DNA of 64,000 bases from Acidobacteriota bacterium (GTDB taxonomy: Bacteria > Acidobacteriota > Terriglobia > Acidiferrales > UBA7541), in contig QHYZ01000050.1 of assembly GCA_003225295.1 (NCBI GenBank), positions 103,251-167,250 of the forward strand, read 5' to 3'. Position 1 is the stretch's first letter; the number at the start of each line of letters is the position of its first letter. The position numbers were made by a program, and so were the translations under genes. Of this stretch, positions 40,479 to 47,297 are shown piece by piece. The notes under the pieces are model-generated. The model did no database searches, was not told where the DNA came from, and worked only from the letters and a program-made list of their open reading frames with translations.

Positions 40479-41045
40479 TTAGCTGGTTCCTGTCGCCGTC
40501 GGGGAGTGCGCCGGCCGGTCTAAAACCAGTTCGGGGTGTTCCCGCCGAAACGTTTCGGCGATGTGGCAGTTCCAGCAGACGGGCCAGTGTGTCCCCAACG
40601 CGTCCTGCAATTTGTCGGTGGGGATCTTGTCCCACTCAACGGTCCTGCGCTCGTAATCGACCAGGGCGGGGGGATGATCGTGCCAGTGGATTTCTCCGAA
40701 CGGTTTGTGGCAGTACGCGCAGTTTTGTCCCTGGTACCACCGATTGATAATCGTCCAAACCAGGCAGGCCTGCGGCGCTTCTTGGATTTGCGCCAGACAT
40801 TCTTGACCGCAGGCTTCCCTTTCAGGCCAACGCGAGCATTCGCTTAACCTGAGCGGCCCGTTCCCAACAGTTGATTTCAAGGCTAGCTGCGTTGCAGCAA
40901 TTCGTACTGCTGCGGGCTTGTGCGTCTCCGGACATGAGACAAGCCTCTTCCCTCTAAACTTTAGATACGTCCGCAGAGCGCGACGGAGCGCTGCGATCGC
41001 AAACACGCCGGCCGCGATCATCAACATAATAAGGACGTATTTCAT
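40479..41045 (-). CDS. Small membrane-anchored protein with two C-x-x-C-H motifs
   Basis: 188 residues: N-terminal transmembrane helix (M-K-Y-V-L-I-M-L-M-I-A-A-G-V-F), then a Cys-rich domain with C-x8-C-x3-C, followed by C-A-Y-C-H and C-W-N-C-H. The spacing suits either two c-type haems (the protein would face the periplasm) or a zinc/Fe-S site; I cannot decide. Family unknown. ATG 41045 has an AAGGA site. Pair E operators lie 181-218 bp upstream, so it probably belongs to the Crp/Fnr regulon. It converges on the truncated haemoglobin gene. Confidence 0.78.
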   Translation of the reverse strand: MKYVLIMLMIAAGVFAIAALRRALRTYLKFRGKRLVSCPETHKPAAVRIAATQLALKSTVGNGPLRLSECSRWPEREACGQECLAQIQEAPQACLVWTIINRWYQGQNCAYCHKPFGEIHWHDHPPALVDYERRTVEWDKIPTDKLQDALGTHWPVCWNCHIAETFRREHPELVLDRPAHSPTATGTS

Positions 41046-41225
41046 GGGTTGTTCCTTTCCGGCACCACCTGCAAGAACGACCGGGGCCAAGCCTGAAATA
41101 GCGACATCTGAACGACCCTAGAAGATCTGCTTGCGAGCGAAAGGCTATTCGCTGACTGACTCCAAGAGTCCTTTCCTGGGCCGCTTCCACGGTCTTATAA
41201 ATACATCCTTGACTCTCCATTTGGC

Positions 41226-41263
41226 TGTGACCTGGCTCACGGTACCGTGTGACGCTGGTCACT
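41226..41263. promoter_or_regulatory. Tandem CRP-type operators (pair E), 22 bp apart
   Basis: TGTGACCTGGCTCACG (41226-41241) and TGTGACGCTGGTCACT (41248-41263), upstream of the minus-strand C-x-x-C-H protein gene and downstream of hsp20. Confidence 0.8.
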
Positions 41264-41438
41264 CAAGAACGGCAACGTTCCAGCCAGCCTGTTGAAATGG
41301 TGAAGGTCGGCAACAGGTTGGCTTCCGCGCCGAACGCTTCACTCCCCGTTCGATCTGTTCCGGAAAGAGATCGAAACCAAGATGTGCCGCCACTTCGCGC
41401 CCCGCTGTCTAGTTCCCGGCACTCGCACCAATAGAAGG

Positions 41439-41467
41439 CGGCCCGGAACAATTGGAGTCCCGGGCCG
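41439..41467 (-). terminator. Stem-loop after hsp20, weak terminator candidate
   Basis: An 8-bp perfect stem CGGCCCGG/CCGGGCCG with a 13-base loop lies 20 bp beyond the hsp20 stop. On the minus strand the following bases (CCTTCTATT) are only weakly T-rich; the plus side has TTTT. Confidence 0.35.
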
Positions 41468-41486
41468 TTTTGCTCTGTCCGCGTTC

Positions 41487-41984
41487 TTACGCGGCGATTT
41501 GCGCGGCGAATGGCGCCGTGGCCTTGATTTCAATCTTGCGCGGCAAGGCCGCCGCGGCAACGGGCGCGGTGATCTCCAAAACGCCATTCATATATTCGGC
41601 AGTCAGCTTCTCGACGGTCACGCCCTCCGGCAGCGTGAGGGTCCTTTCGAACACGCCGTAGATGATCTCTCCTTCCATGAGTTCGATCTCTTTCGTGCGG
41701 TGAACGAGCTTCCTCTCCCCGCGAATCGAGAGCACGTTCGCCTGTGCATGGATCTGCAGGTCCTTCGGCTCCACTCCCGCCAGTGTCATGCGGCAGACAT
41801 ATTTCTTGGCTTCTTTGTCCACATACGCTTCTACCGCGGGGGCAATGTTGAACGGTTTCTTGAACTCCGGCGGCTCAAGACCCCAGGGCTTGCCAGTCAG
41901 AATGCGATTGAATATCTCCTCAAACTGACGACGAAAGCCAAACAAATCCTCGAACAACCTTTCACTGCTATACATATTTCTCAT
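41487..41984 (-). CDS. Hsp20/alpha-crystallin small heat-shock protein
   Basis: 165 residues. Alpha-crystallin domain about 50-150 with P-A-V-E-A-Y, L-A-G-V-E-P-K-D-L-Q-I, R-G-E-R-K and A-E-Y-M-N-G-V-L-E-I (the G-V-L-type edge strand). ATP-independent holdase. ATG 41984 follows GAGGAGG; upstream extension to 42056 is unlike the family. Operator pair F lies 307-344 bp upstream, a long distance, so either the mRNA has a long leader or a small unrecognised gene lies between. Confidence 0.93.
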   Translation of the reverse strand: MRNMYSSERLFEDLFGFRRQFEEIFNRILTGKPWGLEPPEFKKPFNIAPAVEAYVDKEAKKYVCRMTLAGVEPKDLQIHAQANVLSIRGERKLVHRTKEIELMEGEIIYGVFERTLTLPEGVTVEKLTAEYMNGVLEITAPVAAAALPRKIEIKATAPFAAQIAA

Positions 41985-42753
41985 CACACCCTCCTCAATT
42001 GAGTGCCAGAGGCGTCGTTTCGCGGAATTCGAAGGCAGCGGCGGGCGGCGAAGCATTTTCTGGCCTGAAGGGCCGGTGCGTCGAACCGACTGGCGCTTCG
42101 CTTAAACTTCGGGCCCCACCGCTGCCTTTGAGCGAAGGACACTGATACTACCAAGTCAAGCCTTGGTCCAGCCACGAGGCACAGCCGCAGGCTTTGCCGT
42201 TTTTCTCCATTCCCGGCAGCCTGGTCCGGCCCGTTCTCGCGGCACTCAGGGTCCACGTGTCCTTCTTAGCCCCGCCTGCATCGCGAAATCAGTGACCACG
42301 GTCACGGTCCCACGTGACGCCGATCATGCAGTGGCAGCTTGCCTTGCGAAGACTTATGGAGTTGCGTGATTGCCCGATAGGTTCTCACCGCTTCATCGCT
42401 GGATAGCTGCAGTTTCCTACCCAGACTCGCGCAAAAGGAAACTCTTGTTATCCCGGATTGCTCCCGGCGGGAAGCGCCGGTTCGGAAAACCAAATCGGTT
42501 GGCGGATTGGCAGCCAACGCAATTCAGCGCCGTGCAGCGGAAAAACTGACAATCACTATGCCCGCAGTCAGGCAGACGACCATTGCGGTTGAAAGTGCAT
42601 AGCGAGTGGCGAAGTCGCTCCAAGCCGGGATGGGAAGCCAAAGGTGCGCTGCCGCTCCTGAACTCGTGCAGGCGGAAGTTCGCGCCCGTAGCCGAACGAG
42701 CAGGAGCGACCTTACTACTGGGCCGCTCTCGCCTTGGGGGGAATTGCCGGTAC
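41985..42753. other. Intergenic region with pair F operators
   Basis: 770 bases between hsp20 and the TonB receptor 3' end. Apart from the tandem operators at 42291-42328 I find no supported gene. Frames such as 42417-42890 (minus) are Arg/Cys-rich without domain features and overlap the receptor gene. Confidence 0.5.
42291..42328. promoter_or_regulatory. Tandem CRP-type operators (pair F), 22 bp apart
   Basis: AGTGACCACGGTCACG (42291-42306) and CGTGACGCCGATCATG (42313-42328). The nearest downstream gene in a suitable orientation is hsp20 (minus strand). Confidence 0.75.
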
Positions 42754-45700
42754 CTAGAATTCGAGTCGCAAACCGATTTGACCTTCTCGTCCGGGCAAAT
42801 ACTGTACAGTGCTGCCAAACGCCGGAGACGTGCCTTCCAAGCCCTGCACCGCAGCGGTGTTCCCCTTATTAAGCAGGTTGAAGAATTCAAACAGCACCTG
42901 AGCCTTCACGCGCTCGCGGATGTTGAAGCGCTTGGCCACTCGCATATCCATGTTGACGAACGACGGCGCAGTATTGATATTTCTCGCATACTGCACACCT
43001 TGGCCAGCGAAGTTGAGACCTTCACCGTTGAATAGGCCGTCTCCATCAAAGTCAGGTCCTCCGTTGGGCCCCCGTGTGTAGTGGAAACCGCTCTGGGCCC
43101 GAAAGATACTCGAGAGTTCGATCGTCCACGGAAGCTGAACGATACCGTGGGCCAGAAACGTGTGATTCAGTGCGAGATCCGAACGGCCTTTGTCGATGTT
43201 CGCTCCGTTGTAATACGTCCCTGCCTTCGGAACCGGATTGTTGTTGCTGCTGATGAACGGGCCACTCGCATTGGTCTGGCCCGTATTGGCATCCGTGACC
43301 AGCGGGACTGGGCCGACGAAGCTGTCCGACAAGCCCGCAAGCGCAAGAAAATTCACGCCCGAACCGCTTTGGATTTCAGAGGTTAAGTTCGAGTTCAATA
43401 CATCGTCGGTCGCGTAAGTGAACGTATAGTTGGCTTGCACCGTAAATCGGTGCGACATCCGCTTCTGAAATCCGATGGTGAAGCCATCATAGGTTCCCGC
43501 TCCCCAAGGACCGAAACTCTCTATTTTCTTGGGTCCGGTTCCGGCGACCAATTCGTTGGCGTGGCCCGGCATCCGCGCCTCGAACGCCAGGTTGGTCGCA
43601 CGAACCGTCAAGATATTTGCGATGTCCTTGTGATAGTAATCGATTGTGAAGACCATGTCCGACCCAATTCCCCGCTGTACTCCGGTATGGAAATTACGGG
43701 TGTGGGGAACCTTGAAATTAGGATCGACCGTAATCGGAACAAGCCCCGCCGTCCCGTTGATGCCGACAATCGTCGTAAGATTTCCAAAGGGATCCCAAGT
43801 CCAGTAATTCGCCGGGACAGTCGGAAAATCGACCGTGTCTGTTCCGGCAAAGTTCGCGATCGCCGCATCGGCTGCCTGCAAGAATTGATCCGGCGTGAAG
43901 CCAGTCAATTGTTGCACGTTACCCATATTGACTACGCTGTTGGCCGGAATTGGCGCATGACCTGGCGCTACCACACTATTTAGATGGTCAATTCCGTAGT
44001 ATGTGGTTCCTATCGTCGCCGGAGGCGGAAACGGATTCGGACAAGGAGCCCCGCCGATCTGCGCGTCCGTCTGCGAGTGCGCTACGCAAACCGTCGGCCG
44101 CCCCAAAGTCTGGAAGTAAGCGGTGAGGATGGTTGGGTTTCCATAGAAAAGCCGCGGAAACGATAGCAATCGCTCTCGCTGAATATTCGCGCCGCCAAAG
44201 CCCGGAACGTCACGCGCCACACCCGCCCGGAATTGATCGTAGAAAACCCCAAAGCTGGCACTGATGACCGTCTTCTGCGCAACGTTCCAGGCCACGCCGA
44301 CGCGAGGCGAGAAGTCTGTCTTGTTCGGAAAGCGCGTATCGTAGTCCCAGCGCAGGCCCAGGTTGAGTGTGAATTTTCGGGCAATCTTCCAGTCGTCCTG
44401 TACAAAGAGTCCGTTGTAGTTATTCCGCAAGCGCACTTGGTTGTCCTGCGGAGTGGGTCCCGCTTGCAGGGTAATCAGGTTCAGTCCCGAATCGATCGGG
44501 CCAAACTGGGTAAAATCGGCCTCGGTGGCAAAGAGTTGGGTGAAGAAGTTGTTCGGCTCCGCGCCGTCGACTCTTGTGTTTTGATAATCCCATCCAAATT
44601 TCAGGTTGTGAGGGCCAAACTGTCTGGCGATGTTACTTCCTGAGGAAATATACTTCTGATAAAACGAGAAAGAATTATAGCCCGGACCGAAAGATACTTG
44701 GCCGAGGTTTCCAAATAGTTCTCCACTGTCATATGTGTCGAAGCGATTGAAGAGATTGTTGGGAATTCCGGACTCCGGATGCGCAGGACTTGTGCGTGAC
44801 GGATTCGCTCGATATTGCAAGTAAGAACTGACAATCCACGTATTGGCGGAACTCCCGATGGTCCACAGATCGTTCAAACCAAGCATCAACGTGCGGCTGT
44901 CAAAATTCTGCCGCGTATCCGGCAGATTAATGGATGCCAACAGCGGCAAGAAATCTGTAACGTGGGTATTCGTGTAGTTCACCTGTTCCGTTACGCGGTG
45001 AGCGCCGACATTCTCATCCAGTCTCGCGCGGGTTCGCGTGTCATGCGTCAGGGAATGCCTATTGAACGGTGCCTCAAAATCCGTCAGAGCCTTCGGTAGT
45101 GTTGGATCAAAAACGAAATTCAGGTCGCGACTCTCTAAAATACGCTCAGCCGACCCAAAGAAAAATACCTTATCTTTCCAGATTGGCCCGCCAATATAAG
45201 CCGTTGGATCCCAGCGATTGAGAAATGGCGCCCCTGTCGATGCATTCGGTACGTCGTTCGAGTCAAATGTAGAACTCCGATAAAAAGCCGACAGACCCCC
45301 GTGCCAGTCATTCGTACCTCCGCGGGTCACAACATTAACGACACCGCCAGACGCGTGGCCGAATTCCGCCTTGTATCCGCCCGTCACCACCTGAAATTCC
45401 AGAATCGAGTCCTGATTGAATTGCGCCGACGGTCCCCCGTTGAAATTATCGCGGTTCGGCAGCCCGTCGATGAGATACAAAGTGTTCCCACCACGTTCTC
45501 CCAGAATCGGCGTCGCGTTATCACTCGTTGGATCGCTCTGCCGGTTCAACGCGACGCCTGGAACGAGCTGCAGTAAGTCTAGATAGTTGCGGCCGTTGAT
45601 GGGCATGTCTTCGATCTGCTGCGGCGTGATCGTGCTTCCCGTGGAGGAAGCCGCCATCTCAAGCAGGGGCACTGCCGAATCGACCTCGACGGTCTGGCTC

Positions 45701-46095
45701 ATCGATCCCACTAGCAGAGTAATGTCAAGGGTGAGGGTGCGGTTCAGTGTGACCTCCAAGTTCTTGAAGACCGCCGACTCGAACCCATCTTTTGAAGCCT
45801 TGACCTCGTAATTGCCTGGCGGTAGGGCGGTAACGCGATAACCGCCGTCACTCTCCGTGGTAACCGTGCGATCAATCGCCAGTTCGCTGCTGGTCACACG
45901 GATTTGCGCGCCCGCAACCGTCAATCCCTGTTTGTCCTTCACCGTTCCTTCGACCGTGGATGTTGTCTGCGCCACGAGAACAGGTGAGAGGAGACAGAGG
46001 AAGGCAACCGCCCAAAATAAATACTTCCATGACTGGTTGCGCATCCCCCGATAACTGGCATAGCGCCGGCGGAGATAACCCTGATCACTTCCCAT
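42754..46095 (-). CDS. Oar-like TonB-dependent receptor with carboxypeptidase-regulatory-like N-terminal domain
   Basis: About 1113 residues. Signal peptide (W-A-V-A-F-L-C-L-L-S, cleavage near L-V-A-Q), CarboxypepD_reg-like beta-sandwich (about 45-125: V-E-G-T-V-K-D, T-A-L-P-P-G-N-Y-E-V), plug domain with I-N-G-R-N-Y-L-D-L-L-Q-L-V-P-G, and a large beta-barrel ending in L-R-L-E-F. This is the large OmpA-related/Oar group abundant in Acidobacteriota; substrate is unknown, probably oligosaccharides or peptides. ATG 46095 follows GAGGAGG. Three palindromic operators lie within 280 bp upstream. Confidence 0.92.
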   Translation of the reverse strand: MGSDQGYLRRRYASYRGMRNQSWKYLFWAVAFLCLLSPVLVAQTTSTVEGTVKDKQGLTVAGAQIRVTSSELAIDRTVTTESDGGYRVTALPPGNYEVKASKDGFESAVFKNLEVTLNRTLTLDITLLVGSMSQTVEVDSAVPLLEMAASSTGSTITPQQIEDMPINGRNYLDLLQLVPGVALNRQSDPTSDNATPILGERGGNTLYLIDGLPNRDNFNGGPSAQFNQDSILEFQVVTGGYKAEFGHASGGVVNVVTRGGTNDWHGGLSAFYRSSTFDSNDVPNASTGAPFLNRWDPTAYIGGPIWKDKVFFFGSAERILESRDLNFVFDPTLPKALTDFEAPFNRHSLTHDTRTRARLDENVGAHRVTEQVNYTNTHVTDFLPLLASINLPDTRQNFDSRTLMLGLNDLWTIGSSANTWIVSSYLQYRANPSRTSPAHPESGIPNNLFNRFDTYDSGELFGNLGQVSFGPGYNSFSFYQKYISSGSNIARQFGPHNLKFGWDYQNTRVDGAEPNNFFTQLFATEADFTQFGPIDSGLNLITLQAGPTPQDNQVRLRNNYNGLFVQDDWKIARKFTLNLGLRWDYDTRFPNKTDFSPRVGVAWNVAQKTVISASFGVFYDQFRAGVARDVPGFGGANIQRERLLSFPRLFYGNPTILTAYFQTLGRPTVCVAHSQTDAQIGGAPCPNPFPPPATIGTTYYGIDHLNSVVAPGHAPIPANSVVNMGNVQQLTGFTPDQFLQAADAAIANFAGTDTVDFPTVPANYWTWDPFGNLTTIVGINGTAGLVPITVDPNFKVPHTRNFHTGVQRGIGSDMVFTIDYYHKDIANILTVRATNLAFEARMPGHANELVAGTGPKKIESFGPWGAGTYDGFTIGFQKRMSHRFTVQANYTFTYATDDVLNSNLTSEIQSGSGVNFLALAGLSDSFVGPVPLVTDANTGQTNASGPFISSNNNPVPKAGTYYNGANIDKGRSDLALNHTFLAHGIVQLPWTIELSSIFRAQSGFHYTRGPNGGPDFDGDGLFNGEGLNFAGQGVQYARNINTAPSFVNMDMRVAKRFNIRERVKAQVLFEFFNLLNKGNTAAVQGLEGTSPAFGSTVQYLPGREGQIGLRLEF

Positions 46096-46163
46096 GTCCC
46101 CCTCCTCTTTGCATTCGGGAGTCACTTTATCCTAAACTGAGAACACATCAACACCGAACTACA

Positions 46164-46179
46164 TGCAACAAATGTTGCA
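46164..46179. promoter_or_regulatory. Palindromic operator 1, TGCAACA-N2-TGTTGCA
   Basis: TGCAACAAATGTTGCA, perfect 7-bp arms, 69 bp upstream of the TonB receptor start. Confidence 0.65.
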
Positions 46180-46273
46180 GCATCTTGCTAGCTTGTATAG
46201 CGCGGGAGTCTAGGCGCATTGGTTGTTGGCTGTCAATCTAAATCTTTCAGGACTCGCATCGAGAATAAGGGCA

Positions 46274-46289
46274 TGCAACATGTGTTGCA
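46274..46289. promoter_or_regulatory. Palindromic operator 2, TGCAACA-N2-TGTTGCA
   Basis: TGCAACATGTGTTGCA; the palindrome extends one base each side (46273-46290). Confidence 0.65.
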
Positions 46290-46348
46290 TTACCGATGCA
46301 TGCAAGAGAAAAAAGAGATGCTAGCGATGCAACAGGCAGTGAAACTTC

Positions 46349-46375
46349 TTGACAGTCTGCAACATCTGTTGTAAT
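46349..46375 (+). promoter_or_regulatory. Candidate promoter overlapped by operator 3
   Basis: TTGACA at 46349-46354 and TGTAAT at 46370-46375 with a 15-bp spacer (short). Operator 3, TGCAACATCTGTTGTA (46358-46373), covers the spacer and most of the -10, the geometry of a repressor site controlling the plus-strand carboxypeptidase gene. A further half-site TGCAACA is at 46328-46334. Confidence 0.5.
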
Positions 46376-46588
46376 TGCCTTGGCACCACCTTTTGGTGTA
46401 TCCCGCATGGCTAGCCTCGGGGGCTCGCTTGGTTCCCGGCGAGGCCGGGCATTCCGCTCATTCTGCGAGGCGAAGGACATCGGGAAAAGGCCGTCGAACT
46501 TCAGGCGTGAAGAACCGGCAGGAGGGCCAGGCGCGCTGCTGTCGGAGGTGGTTCCGTACAAATCTGAAGGTCCGAGGACGTGCACGCC

Positions 46589-47260
46589 ATGAACAAGAAA
46601 GAGGCTTTTCGAATTCTCGCAATCTGCGCATCGTTTATTCTAGTCGGGCTTTCGAGGCGTCCTGTGTCTGCGCAGTTCCCCCCTGCCCTGGAGCAGCGGA
46701 TCAAGAAAATCATGAGCCGCCCGGAGTTTGCGCACTCCCGATTCGGCATCGAATTTTATTCGCTTGATACCGGGAAGGTCCTCTACGAGTTGAATTCGCA
46801 GCAGCTCTTCGTGCCTGGCTCCACAACCAAGTTGCTCACGGAGGGCACAGCGCTCGAGCTCTTAGGTGGAGACTACCGTTTCCATACCAGGGTTTATCGC
46901 ACCGGGCCGATTAAGAATGACGGGACGCTCGACGGCGATCTGGTGCTAGTGGCCAGCGGCGACCCTAACCTTTCCAACCGTATTCAGCCAGATGGGACTT
47001 TGGCATTTGAAGATCAAGATCACTCCTACGGAGGGCCCGATAGCAAGGGCCTAGCCGGCGACACTCTATTGGTGTTGCGCGAGTTTGCGCGACAGATTGC
47101 CGATAAGGGCATCAGGCGCATAAATGGGAAGCTCTTGGTGGACGTGACTCTGTTTCCGGAAGGAGAACGTCAAGATCTCTCCGCGGACGGCATACGTTAC
47201 GTTCATCAACCAGGCCACAACCGGAAAGGCCGGATCGAAGGCCTCGCTCGAATACTCTGA
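46589..47260 (+). pseudogene. PBP4-type D-Ala-D-Ala carboxypeptidase (DacB, family S13), 5' fragment
   Basis: Signal peptide, then the N-terminal penicillin-binding part with the active-site S-x-x-K box (V-P-G-S-T-T-K-L). Family-like sequence stops at L-F-P-E-G-E (about 47170), after which the frame is nonsense to a stop at 47260. The homologous continuation (E-N-V-K-I-S-P-R-T-A-Y-V-T-F) is in another frame, starting at the same bases (from 47163). By comparison with the family, about 30 residues around the G-T-G-V-V-I-S-P segment are missing, so this is an internal deletion with frameshift rather than a single-base error. ATG 46589; GTG 46580 is an alternative. Confidence 0.82.
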
Positions 47261-47297
47261 TGGCAAACCTAACGCGGACGGAACGCACATCGTCAGC

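Noticed and set aside
20776..42328. Reading the palindromes as classical Fnr boxes (TTGAT-N4-ATCAA)
   Set aside because: All twelve sites have GTGA rather than TTGAT; the CRP-type consensus and the recognition helix of the local regulator fit better.
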